Assembly: GCA_023435925.1 (NCBI GenBank) | Contig: JAEZLF010000152.1 | Location: forward strand, 1-64,000 | Direction of reading: 5' to 3' | Source of the DNA: Bacillota bacterium | GTDB lineage: Bacteria > Bacillota > Clostridia > Acetivibrionales > DTU013 | DNA length: 64,000 nt | In this document: positions 19,801-27,599 of the stretch, piece by piece | How the letters are laid out: every line of letters begins with the position of its first letter | How positions within the stretch are numbered: position 1 is the first letter of the stretch | The notes under the pieces: model-generated | Told to the model about the DNA's origin: nothing | The model's input: the letters and a program-made list of their open reading frames with translations, nothing else | Databases searched by the model: none | Position numbers and translations under genes: made by a program

Positions 19801-20817
19801 TTGCCTACTGCATTTTTTAAGTTTTTGGCAAGTCAGAAGGATTATTTGGAGTTGATTCCTGAAAGTGTGAAGCATATTATTGTAGCTGGAGAAAAACTAA
19901 CACTAAATGAATATGCCAAGGATTTTTTCAAAAATAGGAATATCAGCCTGCATAATCATTATGGTCCTGCCGAAACCCATGTGGTGACAACATATTCTAT
20001 GGACAAAAACACAATGCTGAAGGATATCCCTTATATAGGGAAGCCCATTTCAAACACACAAATATATATTCTGGATAGCTTGCATCATGTACAGCCAATC
20101 GGTATTTATGGAGAAATCTATATTGCCGGTGACAACGTAGGCAGAGGATACGCGAATAAGACAGATCTGACAATGAGAAGGTTTAAAACCATTGAGATGG
20201 GCAAAACAAAAATCAGATGTTATCAAACCGGAGACGTAGGTCGGTGGATACATGACGGTAACATAGAATTTCTCGGCAGGAATGACAATCAGGTAAAGAT
20301 AAGAGGTTACAGGGTTGAACTGGAGGAGGTAGAGAAATGCTTATTAAAGCATGCCGGAATACGGGAATGTGTTGTCATAACGAGAAAGTTTCCAAACGGA
20401 AATACTGATTTGGTGGCATATTTCACTTCGGATGAAGTAGTTGATATCGATTCATTGAAAAGCACCCTAAAAAAGCATTTGCCTATTTATATGATTCCGA
20501 AGTATTATATGCAAGTAGAAAAAATACAGTTGACGAAGAATGGAAAGGTAAATAAGGACAATTTACCAAATCTGATAATGAGTCCTGCAAAGAATAATTA
20601 CACTCCTCCTGCAAGTGAAAAAGAAAAGGAACTTCTCAAAGTTTGGCGGAGTGTACTGGGAATTGACGATCTGAGTATCGAACATAACTTTTTTGAAAAT
20701 GGCGGAGACTCGCTTTTGCTTATTAAGGTTTTATTAGAAGCAGAAAAAAAGGGATATGAAATAACAGTAAAAGATATGTACTTAAAACCGAGTGTCAAAG
20801 AATTATGCAGATCATAA
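13891..20817 (+). CDS. Hybrid NRPS: C - degenerate A - FkbH - T - C - A(Pro) - T
   Basis: A 2308-residue assembly-line enzyme. The order is condensation domain 1 (about 1-440; active site HHLIADA at 136, with the usual final Gly replaced by Ala); a remnant of an adenylation domain (about 475-555) that keeps only the late YILDxNL to YLG segment; an FkbH-type HAD domain (about 575-1110; VLDCDNTLWKG at 766), which in characterised systems takes glyceryl from 1,3-bisphosphoglycerate onto a carrier; carrier 1 (LGGDSL, Ser1232); condensation 2 (HHIIIDG at 1412); complete adenylation domain (YTSGSTGQPKG at 1881); carrier 2 (NGGDSL, Ser2274). The adenylation pocket residues by alignment to GrsA are D,V,Q,F,I,A,H,V,V plus Lys, which matches known proline codes. 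There is no thioesterase or reductase. The TTG at 13891 follows AGGTG at 13880-13884 by 6 bases; a GTG at 13882 is the alternative. The kinase gene follows after 18 bases. Confidence 0.92.
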   Translation: MHNNIDFYPLTHPQKAVWFTEKLHPGTSIGNVAATLRMKGTIDFSVLEKAINLFIKNNDSMRLRIIEIDGEPKQYFSEYQYHTFETIDFSGMDINELYKWDSLQSKTPLELIDSDLFYFVLIKLSDNDNGFYVKCHHLIADAWSMNLLGSRIMHIYYAMKGESEIPELYTPSYTDFMMSEDQYMASNRYIKDQEYWDKIFESFPERTILKADPPEHTSIKARRKTMIAPKKLTARIYQYCYENKTSVFSLFVAALSMYINRVTDKNDIILGTTTLNRLNTKEKETVGMFNNIVPIRIDMNDNMNFRTLIENVSREGLKLLRHQKYPYDYILKSVREKHQITDNIFNIVLIYQNTKLDMDHIKEEFSSRWHFNGYQVDSLHISINDRENEGNLIIDYDYQTDLFHAKEIDFIHQNIINVLWHALDDPAKTVSRLEMLSEKEKCRILREFNKTKIICPDGLETDSSEEYHKAMLRKIPAQTKSYILDKNLNLMPIGIAGDLFISGKSISNDRRKELVFLDGAGLPNPYSDGDRLYRTGYKARWYPDGDILYLGSVVPGNSLKSERIYNKSEIVVDILSTFTAEPVESYIKWWGRQFGYHLKINFAGYNQIFQELLNPESLLSKNNDGINVILIRFEDFIRYENGSDEEKISILEKTQEELKDAFGSFESKASTVVGIFPLAPYLDMSIVLQQKIEKISMDFKRALEKHKNVFILDFCEMQAIYGIHEVFDSLQDKEAHMPFTEEYYAAMGTELARKVCAIRKQTLKVIVLDCDNTLWKGICGEQGALGVHITEPYRQLQQFMLQKYQEGFLLAVCSKNNEKDVLEVFEKNPGMILEKKHFISWKINWKEKSINIKEIAEDLNLGLDSFIFVDDNPLECSKMAESCPEVLTLQLPYVNEYIPLFLKHVWAFDKVRITNEDILRNEMYEAEAKRKTLQNANSTFKQFMHSLHLKVSMRVITDDEIERAAQLTHRTNQFNLSTIRRSEEELTLLLENKSYTGFVVEASDRFGDYGIIGLVLLYDDREKIFIDTFLMSCRIFGRNVENVMLAGIGRFARERKRERIEAAFVSTEKNKPTYEFIILNKWELLMEADKRQLYCIKTEELKKKVEGVEFYYNKKFADANADGLYKGNVCLEHKAGETAKTHSSSFLPQYDPDYNVESYEHIRHKEYILPLKYLTAEKLLQISYGYCSDATLSGFNTTENGKQEKLLHIWKRLLKTDKIEIEDDFFKLGGDSLSAVILLSNIRKEFGVELALKDVFRSGTIKKLAQIIAGSSSKKEEHIEPVEPKAYYDLSSAQKRMYILNKMEGHSTVYNECHRILIEGKLDRNKLESAFQQFVNRHEIMRTGFEMIESGPVQIVYDDVDFKIPFAKVKEEDVLKVTDEFIQPFDLRKPPLIRASLLEVAKERHILLLDVHHIIIDGASFGILIKEIQALYRGSALRPLRIQYKDFANWQNKYLVSNAIKKQEEYWKQQFSDGIPVLNMPTDHPRPAVQSFHGRWYYFKLDSIQTDRLKSICGITNTTLFMLLYAAFNVLLHRYSSQEDIVVGIPVSGRNHEDVKNIAGMFVNTLPIRTSPKSNCKFSEYLEAVKETILKGLENQDYQYENLVDKLSVQRELNRNPLFDILFSMQNTDIPDIQLDGLSMKQCKVDSHKSKFDLSLLAAEKNNELEFGLEYCTDLFEEYSILRLKDHFLNILKDVSDNLQKPISEIEILSEEEKNKILYEFNSTQADYPRDKTIHQLFEEQAAKTPDDIAVVFENKELTYSRLNTRANQLAALLRDKGVEPGVIVGIMVNRSLELVVGILAILKAGGAYLPVDPGYPEERIRYMLEDSGMKLLLTSTALNRQASFDDMIYINECFSGFDDGVSCFNLTNLNKSSDLLYVVYTSGSTGQPKGVMLEHRNMANLIHFQYTKTGINFKERTMQFASMSFDVCSQEIFSALLTGGTLAILSDRDKNRVNSMCEFIRVQNISVMFLPTAFFKFLASQKDYLELIPESVKHIIVAGEKLTLNEYAKDFFKNRNISLHNHYGPAETHVVTTYSMDKNTMLKDIPYIGKPISNTQIYILDSLHHVQPIGIYGEIYIAGDNVGRGYANKTDLTMRRFKTIEMGKTKIRCYQTGDVGRWIHDGNIEFLGRNDNQVKIRGYRVELEEVEKCLLKHAGIRECVVITRKFPNGNTDLVAYFTSDEVVDIDSLKSTLKKHLPIYMIPKYYMQVEKIQLTKNGKVNKDNLPNLIMSPAKNNYTPPASEKEKELLKVWRSVLGIDDLSIEHNFFENGGDSLLLIKVLLEAEKKGYEITVKDMYLKPSVKELCRS

Positions 20818-20835
20818 TTCTTCAGGAGATTAGGA

Positions 20836-22749
20836 ATGACGAATAAAGTATATCTGATTCTGGTTTGTATTACTACCGTTTTACTTGCTTTACTGGAAGT
20901 TTACCTAAATAAAAGTGTGAAAAGTAAAAAAACGATACATGCTTTTTTTGAATATGCAATTCTAAGCATTGGCATTACAAACATTGGCTATATTTTGATG
21001 CTCACGCTGGAGATTTTTTTTCAGTATTATAATACGATTTCTTTTGTATATATCATATTTTTAGGCGCATCTTTTTTTCCTGTGTTTTTTCTTTTGTTTG
21101 GATTGGCTTTTGCAAAACGGGATTTTTCTTTTGAGAGAAAGTATTTGTTTTTATTTGTTATACCGGTGCTAACAAACATTGTTTTATGGACGAACAGCAG
21201 CCATAATCTTTTTTATAAAGAGTACCTTACAAGCTCGGAATACATATATGGACCGTATTTCCTGGTACACATTTTATGGCTATATGGGTGCGTATTGATT
21301 GGGATTGGTAAGCTCTTGTCCTTCTCTATAAAGAATGCAGGTTTCTTTTCCAAGCAGGCTTTGCTTATTATCGCAGGTACTGTACTACCTCTCGTTCTTG
21401 ATGTCGTGTGGATAATGGGAAGCTTTCTTGATATTGAATATTTGAAAATGTTTTCCCAATATGATATTACCCCGATAACTTTTACTTTTGCAATTATCTG
21501 TTATGCACTTGCAATTTTTAAGTTTGATTTTTTAAATGTCGTTCCAATTGCTCTGCAGAGAATAGTGGATATCATATCCGACGGTTTTATTGTGATTGAT
21601 GAAGATTTCAATATTATTGATTATAACGAAACATTTTTAAGTAATTTCAGTAAAATAGCGGATTTTAAGAGGAAAGATAATATCATTGATGTATTGGTGG
21701 AAAACAATGTACCAGGCATAGATTCAGCGTTGCTCGCCGGTTACTTAAGAAAAGCAGTGGGAAATAAAGAATCTGTGCTGTTTGAAAAGCAAATAGTATC
21801 CAGTGATTTCAATAAATATTTCACAGTTGAAATAACCCCTATTTTTTCTGAAGATAAGAAGAGCTATAATAAGGAAAAGCTTGTAGAGCGCAAAGGAAAA
21901 TCCAGTTTGATTGGCATTATCATCCTGCTTAAAGATATTACAGAGCATAAGATGAATCTGAAGGCATTAAAGGAAAACCAGGAAATCCTCCTCGAACAGG
22001 AGCGTCTTGCGTCGCTGGGGCAATTGATCGGTGGAATTGCACATAATCTGAAGACGCCGATCATGTCGATATCCGGAGGTATAGAGGCACTTAGGGATCT
22101 GACATTCGAATACAGAGATTCAATTGATGATAAAAGTGTTACCGAACAGGATCACAAGGAAATCGCCAGAGAAATGATGTCCTGGTTGGACAGGATGAAG
22201 CCCTATTGCGGGTATATGTCGGATGTGATATCGGCAGTTAAGGGACAAGCTGTTCAGATGAATGCATCTGTAACAAGCAAATTTACAGTAGATGAACTCA
22301 TCAAAAGGGTAGATCTGTTGATGAAACATGAACTGAAGAAATACCACTGTATTTTAAAGACTGAAATGAATATTGATAAGAGTACCGAAATCAAAGGGGA
22401 GATTACCAATCTGGTACAGGTTTTCGATAACATCATCATCAATGCCATGCAAGCATACGAAGGCGAAAATGGGTCAATTGACTTGAAAATTACACGTAGT
22501 GGTGATAATGTTGAATTTATATTTAAAGATCAAGGGAAGGGTATTCCAAAGCAAATTGCGGATAGATTGTTTAAGGAAATGGTTACTACGAAAGGCAAAA
22601 AAGGTACAGGACTGGGTTTATACATGTCATATTCCACCATTAAAGGCCGATTTGGCGGGAACATGTCTTTTGTATCGAAGGAAGGACATGGAACTACCTT
22701 TTTTATATCCATACCGTGTATAGCATACAACAGACAGGAGGCAGAATAG
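20836..22749 (+). CDS. Membrane histidine kinase with 7TM-like sensor and PAS domain
   Basis: A 637-residue sensor kinase. The first 225 residues hold about seven hydrophobic helices resembling the 7TM N-terminal domain of some Firmicute histidine kinases, which face ligands in or near the membrane. A PAS-like segment follows (about 240-370, IVDIISDGFIVIDEDFNIIDY). The phosphoacceptor is His403 in GGIAHNLKTPIMS, and the ATP-binding domain has N (IIINAMQAYEG), G1 (DQGKGIP) and G2 (GTGLGLYMS) boxes. It starts 18 bases after the NRPS gene with its own AGGAG-type site, and the response-regulator gene begins directly after its stop, so all three should be one operon. Its sensor could detect the NRPS product; this is inference. 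Confidence 0.9.
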   Translation: MTNKVYLILVCITTVLLALLEVYLNKSVKSKKTIHAFFEYAILSIGITNIGYILMLTLEIFFQYYNTISFVYIIFLGASFFPVFFLLFGLAFAKRDFSFERKYLFLFVIPVLTNIVLWTNSSHNLFYKEYLTSSEYIYGPYFLVHILWLYGCVLIGIGKLLSFSIKNAGFFSKQALLIIAGTVLPLVLDVVWIMGSFLDIEYLKMFSQYDITPITFTFAIICYALAIFKFDFLNVVPIALQRIVDIISDGFIVIDEDFNIIDYNETFLSNFSKIADFKRKDNIIDVLVENNVPGIDSALLAGYLRKAVGNKESVLFEKQIVSSDFNKYFTVEITPIFSEDKKSYNKEKLVERKGKSSLIGIIILLKDITEHKMNLKALKENQEILLEQERLASLGQLIGGIAHNLKTPIMSISGGIEALRDLTFEYRDSIDDKSVTEQDHKEIAREMMSWLDRMKPYCGYMSDVISAVKGQAVQMNASVTSKFTVDELIKRVDLLMKHELKKYHCILKTEMNIDKSTEIKGEITNLVQVFDNIIINAMQAYEGENGSIDLKITRSGDNVEFIFKDQGKGIPKQIADRLFKEMVTTKGKKGTGLGLYMSYSTIKGRFGGNMSFVSKEGHGTTFFISIPCIAYNRQEAE

Positions 22750-24258
22750 ATGCGGAGAAAAGCACAAGCAACCAGGTCAAACTACAGAATCCTTGTCGTG
22801 GACGACGAGATAGGCATTATTGACTCTCTGTCCGTTGTTTTGAAGCGGAGCGGTTATGACTTTACCGGATTGGTGGATCCGCTGGAGGCTATTGAAAGAG
22901 TAAAGACGGAACATTTTGATTTGATGATTCTGGATTTTCTGATGTATCCTATTCATGGCGACAAGGTGGTGCAGACAATCCGGGAGTTTAATAGTGAATT
23001 GTACATTTTACTGCTAACAGGACATAAGGATCTGGCACCGCCTCTTGAAACTATCAAGGCTCTGGATATTCAGGGTTATTGCGAAAAGAGTGACCGATTT
23101 GACCAGCTGTTATTACTTGTAGAATCGGGAATCAAATCCATCTCGCAGATGCGGACTATCAAGAAATTCAGAGACGGTCTTAACAAAATACTAGAAGCTG
23201 TGCCGAAGATTTATTCGCTCCAGCCTATCGATTCCATATTGCAGGATATACTGTCAGAAATCATGCCTTTGGTGGATAGTGAGAACGCGTTTATTTTAGT
23301 TGATGATACTACGGATATTATTGCCGGTAACAAAAGTATATTTAAAGGTATTGGTAAGTATAAGGCGGAGATTGACTGTTTTATGGAGATGCTGAGCCCG
23401 AATCTCATGGAACACATCGGATATTCAAGGATATCCCGGCAGGTGGTTAAGCTGGAACAGAGTGTGATATTACCGTTGATCAACGAATTTCATCAGACCA
23501 TTGGCGTTATATTTGTTGAAAGTACAAATATTGAGGATGGCCTGAAGCTGTTGGAGATCTACTCGAATCAGGCGGCATCTTCAATTAACAATGCCTTTCT
23601 TCATTCACTGGTCAATATGAAAAATGATGAACTCAATAAAACATATGACCTGCTCAAACTTAGATATATGGATACAATTGAAGCATTAAGGCAGGCCGTT
23701 GATGCAAAGGATATTTATACCAGAGGCCATTCTGACCGCGTTGCCTATTATGCCGTCAGAATCGGTGAAGCTGCAGGAATGACAGCACACGAGCTTGAAA
23801 CTCTCCGAATCAGCGGTGTCTTTCATGATATCGGGAAGATTGGAACAGCGGACGACATTTTACTGAAAACCGACAGGCTTGACGACAGGGAGCTATTGGA
23901 GATACAAAAGCATCCAATTAAGGGAGCTCGAATTTTATCGGCGGTCTCCATGTTTAAGGATGTGGTTCCAATAGTGAAATGTCACCATGAAAGAGTGGAT
24001 GGAACGGGTTACCCGGATGGTTTAAAAAAAGATGAAATACCATTGTCGGCAAGAATTATATCAGTGTCCGATGCATTTGATGCCATGATGTCCGACCGGC
24101 TTTACCGATCGAAGCTAAATCTTGAAGAAGCGAGGCAGCAGTTGATTAACGGCTCAGGCACACAATTCGATGAGGACATTGTCTCGATATTCATAAAGCT
24201 CATCGATGGCACAGGCTTTGGCGAAATGCTGAAGGAAACTGCTGCCACATATGAGTAA
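22750..24258 (+). CDS. Response regulator with C-terminal HD-GYP phosphodiesterase
   Basis: A 502-residue protein. The N-terminal receiver has the acidic pocket (LVVDDE), the phosphoacceptor Asp62 in MILDFL and the Thr/Lys positions (LLLTGH, YCEKS). A central GAF-like region (about 150-300) follows. The HD-GYP domain (about 315-495) has GHSDRVAYYA, HDIGKIG and HHERVDGTGYPDGL, so the output should be cyclic-di-GMP hydrolysis rather than DNA binding. The ATG at 22750 touches the kinase stop, with AGGAGG at 22736-22741. Together with the upstream kinase it forms a complete two-component pair, so phosphorylation by that kinase is the natural expectation. Confidence 0.92.
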   Translation: MRRKAQATRSNYRILVVDDEIGIIDSLSVVLKRSGYDFTGLVDPLEAIERVKTEHFDLMILDFLMYPIHGDKVVQTIREFNSELYILLLTGHKDLAPPLETIKALDIQGYCEKSDRFDQLLLLVESGIKSISQMRTIKKFRDGLNKILEAVPKIYSLQPIDSILQDILSEIMPLVDSENAFILVDDTTDIIAGNKSIFKGIGKYKAEIDCFMEMLSPNLMEHIGYSRISRQVVKLEQSVILPLINEFHQTIGVIFVESTNIEDGLKLLEIYSNQAASSINNAFLHSLVNMKNDELNKTYDLLKLRYMDTIEALRQAVDAKDIYTRGHSDRVAYYAVRIGEAAGMTAHELETLRISGVFHDIGKIGTADDILLKTDRLDDRELLEIQKHPIKGARILSAVSMFKDVVPIVKCHHERVDGTGYPDGLKKDEIPLSARIISVSDAFDAMMSDRLYRSKLNLEEARQQLINGSGTQFDEDIVSIFIKLIDGTGFGEMLKETAATYE

Positions 24259-24283
24259 CCATCATCCTCCAGGGAGACTTTTT

Positions 24284-24333
24284 AGACTTTCCAGCAGTAT
24301 TTTCGAAGAGACTTTCCAGCAGCGTTTTCGGAG
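24284..24333 (+). repeat. Tandem 25-base repeat
   Basis: Two copies of a 25-base unit beginning AGACTTTCCAGCAG at 24284 and 24309, differing at 3 positions. Another GAGACTTTTTAG fragment lies just before. They sit between the response-regulator stop and the typA promoter. Confidence 0.75.
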
Positions 24334-24336
24334 AGG

Positions 24337-24365
24337 TTGACATTATTTGCTGTATACATTAAAAT
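24337..24365 (+). promoter_or_regulatory. Sigma-A promoter of typA
   Basis: TTGACA at 24337-24342 and TAAAAT at 24360-24365, spacing 17. The 5' leader of about 110 bases contains the dyad AAGTCA-N7-TGACTT at 24439-24457, just before the ribosome-binding site. Confidence 0.8.
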
Positions 24366-24484
24366 AAAGTGTTGTATTTGGGCGCTATTACACGTCTATA
24401 ATAAAACTAGGGAAAATGCAACTTTATTTTACGTTTATAAGTCAAATAGTATGACTTGTTTATGAGGACTGGAAGGGGAACACA

Positions 24485-26305
24485 GTGGCAACGAAAAGAG
24501 AAGATATCAGAAACATTGCAATTATTGCACATGTAGATCATGGAAAAACAACACTGGTTGACGGAATGCTGCGACAAAGCGGTATTTTCAGGGAGAACGA
24601 GCAGGTACAGGAAAGGGTCATGGATTCCAACGACCTGGAGAGAGAACGAGGCATTACCATACTGGCAAAAAACACAGCAGTGCAGTACAAAGGGACGAAA
24701 ATTAATATCGTGGATACACCTGGACACGCGGATTTCGGCGGTGAGGTTGAGCGTGTTCTAAAGATGGTGGATGGCGTGCTGCTGCTTGTCGATGCATTTG
24801 AGGGTCCGATGCCTCAGACAAGATTTGTTTTGCGCAAAGCTTTGCAACTTAATTTAAAACCCATCGTCGTCGTAAATAAGATTGATAGACCGGAGGCAAG
24901 GCCGGCTGAAGTTGTTGATGAAGTACTGGAGCTGTTTATTGAATTGGGCGCAGATGATGAGCAGCTGGAATTCCCTGTGATTTATGCCTCGTCAAGGGAC
25001 GGATATGCAGTGCAGGATCCGCAGGATGAAAAGAAGAACCTGGAACCGTTGATGGCCTGTATCATGAAGTATGTACCGGCTCCCGCCGGTGAACCGGATA
25101 AACCTCTCCAACTATTGGTTTCCAACATCGACTACGATGAATATGTAGGCCGAATAGCCATCGGACGAATTGACAGGGGCAGTGTTAAATCCGGTCAGCA
25201 AACCGTTGTTTGTAAAAAAGACGGAAAGATGCAGACAGGGAAAATCAGCAAGCTTTATAAATTCGAAGGGCTCAGAAGAGCTGAGGCACCTGAAGCATCT
25301 CTTGGAGATATTGTTGCAGTTGCAGGTTTTGCCGAGATCAATATCGGCGAGACGATCTGTGATGTTGACACACCTGAAGCATTGCCTTTTATCAATATTG
25401 ATGAACCAACCATTAATATGACCTTCAGCGTAAACAACAGCCCATTGGCAGGCAGAGAAGGCACCTATGTGACCTCAAGACATCTTCGCGACCGACTTTT
25501 CAAGGAGCTTGAGACGAATGTAAGCATGCGGATTGAGGAGACGGAAAGTCCGGATTCGTTCCTTATATCAGGCAGAGGCGAGCTTCACCTTTCCATTCTT
25601 ATTGAGACGATGAGGAGGCAGGGGTATGAGTTCCAGGTATCCAAGCCTAAGGTCATTATGAAGGAAATGGACGGCGTTGAATACGAGCCCATCGAACTGC
25701 TTATGATCGATGTACCTGAGGAATTCATGGGCGTTGTCATGGAAAAGCTGGGCACCCGGAAAGCTGAAATGGTGAATATGCACTCTGCTACAGAAGGTTA
25801 CATGAGACTTGAGTTTAAAATTCCGGCCAGAGGCTTGATCGGTTACCGCTCAGAGTTTTTGACGGATACCAAGGGCAATGGTATAATGAACCATATATTC
25901 AATGGACACGAACCCTATAAAGGTGAGATAACAAGCAGAGCAAGGGGTTCGCTGGTTGCCTGGGAAGACGGAGAGGCAGTAACTTACGGCCTGTACAATG
26001 CACAGGAAAGAGGCATTTTATTTATATCTCCCGGTGCCAAGGTCTATGAGGGTATGGTGGTCGGAGAAAATGCCAGAAACGATGATATTGTGGTGAATGT
26101 CTGCAAGAGAAAGCATGTCACAAATATGAGGGCCTCCGGTTCAGATGAAGCACTGCGGTTGACTCCTCCCAGAAATCTGAGTCTGGAACAGGCGTTGGAA
26201 TTTATTTCAGACGACGAGCTGGTAGAAATTACTCCGAAAACGATGAGAATCCGAAAAAGAATACTGAATACGGAACAAAGGGCAAAGATCAGAAGTAAGC
26301 AATAA
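24485..26305 (+). CDS. typA: Ribosome-associated GTPase TypA/BipA
   Basis: A 606-residue translational GTPase involved in 50S subunit assembly and stress or low-temperature growth. G motifs are intact: AHVDHGKTT, RGITI, DTPGHADFGGEV and NKIDRPEARP. The EF-G-like domains and the BipA C-terminal domain (GLIGYRSEFLTDTKGNG, TPPRNLSLEQALEFI) follow in order and the length is normal. The start is GTG at 24485 with GGAAGGGG 6-8 bases upstream. It has its own strong promoter and mltG follows after 45 bases. Confidence 0.97.
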   Translation: MATKREDIRNIAIIAHVDHGKTTLVDGMLRQSGIFRENEQVQERVMDSNDLERERGITILAKNTAVQYKGTKINIVDTPGHADFGGEVERVLKMVDGVLLLVDAFEGPMPQTRFVLRKALQLNLKPIVVVNKIDRPEARPAEVVDEVLELFIELGADDEQLEFPVIYASSRDGYAVQDPQDEKKNLEPLMACIMKYVPAPAGEPDKPLQLLVSNIDYDEYVGRIAIGRIDRGSVKSGQQTVVCKKDGKMQTGKISKLYKFEGLRRAEAPEASLGDIVAVAGFAEINIGETICDVDTPEALPFINIDEPTINMTFSVNNSPLAGREGTYVTSRHLRDRLFKELETNVSMRIEETESPDSFLISGRGELHLSILIETMRRQGYEFQVSKPKVIMKEMDGVEYEPIELLMIDVPEEFMGVVMEKLGTRKAEMVNMHSATEGYMRLEFKIPARGLIGYRSEFLTDTKGNGIMNHIFNGHEPYKGEITSRARGSLVAWEDGEAVTYGLYNAQERGILFISPGAKVYEGMVVGENARNDDIVVNVCKRKHVTNMRASGSDEALRLTPPRNLSLEQALEFISDDELVEITPKTMRIRKRILNTEQRAKIRSKQ

Positions 26306-26350
26306 TAGTTATTGCTGTTTTACGGCAAAAAAAGAGCGGGTGGTGACTCT

Positions 26351-27505
26351 ATGATCGATCAAAATACGAAGGCTTCCAATACGAAGGGTCCTGTTACAAA
26401 GACTCCTAAAAAGAACAGGAGAAGAAGAGGAATGAAAGCTGTCTCTTGGCTGCTTGCTTTGCTGTTGTTTGCAGCTGTGGCAGTCATAGGGTTTGTCTCT
26501 GCCTATGATTATGTAATGAAAAATCATACGGATGCCAGCAAAAATGAGCCAATCGTTGTAGATGAAGCAAAAGCTGTTGAATTTGTGATCGAGAAGGGCT
26601 CCAATACGTCAAAGATTGCCGCACAGCTTTTTGAGAAGGGCTTGATTGAAAATGAAACAATATTCAAGCTGCTTTCAAAAATCAATGGATATGATTGGAC
26701 GTATCAGTCGGGTACCCATATTGTAAGCAGTGAATTAAGTTATGATGAAATGATGAGGGTGCTTTCCAGCTCTGCTGCTACCAGAAAGGTAACCATACCG
26801 GAGGGTAAGACGTTCAGACAAGTGGTTGACATCCTGTATAACAAGCAGATCATCAAAAATAAAGACAGTTTTATAAAGGCTGCCAACACAGAGGAATTTG
26901 ATTATTCTTTCCTGAAGAGTATTCCTGATAGAGAGTACAGACTTGAAGGCTATCTGTTCCCTGATACATATGAATTTGATAGAAATGTAAGTGACAGGGA
27001 AGTCATTATCAAGATGCTGGACAATTTTGAAAGAAAGTTTAAATCGGATTATGTGGAAAAAATGAAGCTTCTTGATTATGAGATGACGATGGACAAAATC
27101 ATTACGTTGGCATCCATTATTGAAAGGGAGGCCAGCGATCCGGATGACCGCTATCTGATAGCGGGAGTATTGTACAACAGGCTGTCCAATAAGGATAAGA
27201 CCCTTAGAAAGCTTCAGGTGGATGCTACCATACAGTATATTTTATTAAAGAAAACAGGGGAATATAAAGACCGTGTCCTATATGCGGATCTTGAGATAGA
27301 CGACCCATATAACACTTACCTGTACGAGGGACTTCCGCCCGGACCCATTTGCTGCCCGGGTGAAGCATCCATTAAGGCTGCGTTGTATCCGGAGAACACG
27401 AATTATTTATATTATGTGGCCAAGAACGATGGAACCGGCAGTCATCAGTTTTCGAGAACTTTTAAGGAGCATCAGGCGGCAATAAAGAAATACGGAGTGA
27501 AGTGA
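26351..27505 (+). CDS. mltG: Endolytic murein transglycosylase MltG (YceG-like)
   Basis: A 384-residue membrane-anchored enzyme that cleaves nascent glycan strands and sets their length. A basic N-terminus is followed by one transmembrane helix (AVSWLLALLLFAAVAVIGFV), then a LysM-like region and the YceG domain with the catalytic Glu in TLASIIEREASDPDD and the conserved LQVDATIQYIL and GLPPGPICCPG. The start at 26351 is preferred because GGGTGGTG at 26338-26345 precedes it; an in-frame TTG at 26312 adds 13 residues without a site. As in Bacillus (yrrL), the gene precedes the tRNA modification pair trmR-trhP. A terminator follows at 27511. Confidence 0.93.
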   Translation: MIDQNTKASNTKGPVTKTPKKNRRRRGMKAVSWLLALLLFAAVAVIGFVSAYDYVMKNHTDASKNEPIVVDEAKAVEFVIEKGSNTSKIAAQLFEKGLIENETIFKLLSKINGYDWTYQSGTHIVSSELSYDEMMRVLSSSAATRKVTIPEGKTFRQVVDILYNKQIIKNKDSFIKAANTEEFDYSFLKSIPDREYRLEGYLFPDTYEFDRNVSDREVIIKMLDNFERKFKSDYVEKMKLLDYEMTMDKIITLASIIEREASDPDDRYLIAGVLYNRLSNKDKTLRKLQVDATIQYILLKKTGEYKDRVLYADLEIDDPYNTYLYEGLPPGPICCPGEASIKAALYPENTNYLYYVAKNDGTGSHQFSRTFKEHQAAIKKYGVK

Positions 27506-27510
27506 TGTTG

Positions 27511-27546
27511 AGGGGCTGTTTTGGTATTACGGAACAGCCTCTTTTA
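27511..27546 (+). terminator. Intrinsic terminator after mltG
   Basis: AGGGGCTGTT (27511-27520) pairs with AACAGCCTCT (27533-27542), a 10-base stem with one G-U pair, followed by TTTT. Confidence 0.8.
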
Positions 27547-27599
27547 ATGCGCGGACTGTGTCGGTGAAGTAAAAAGCAGAGCTTAGGAAAGGATAATGA

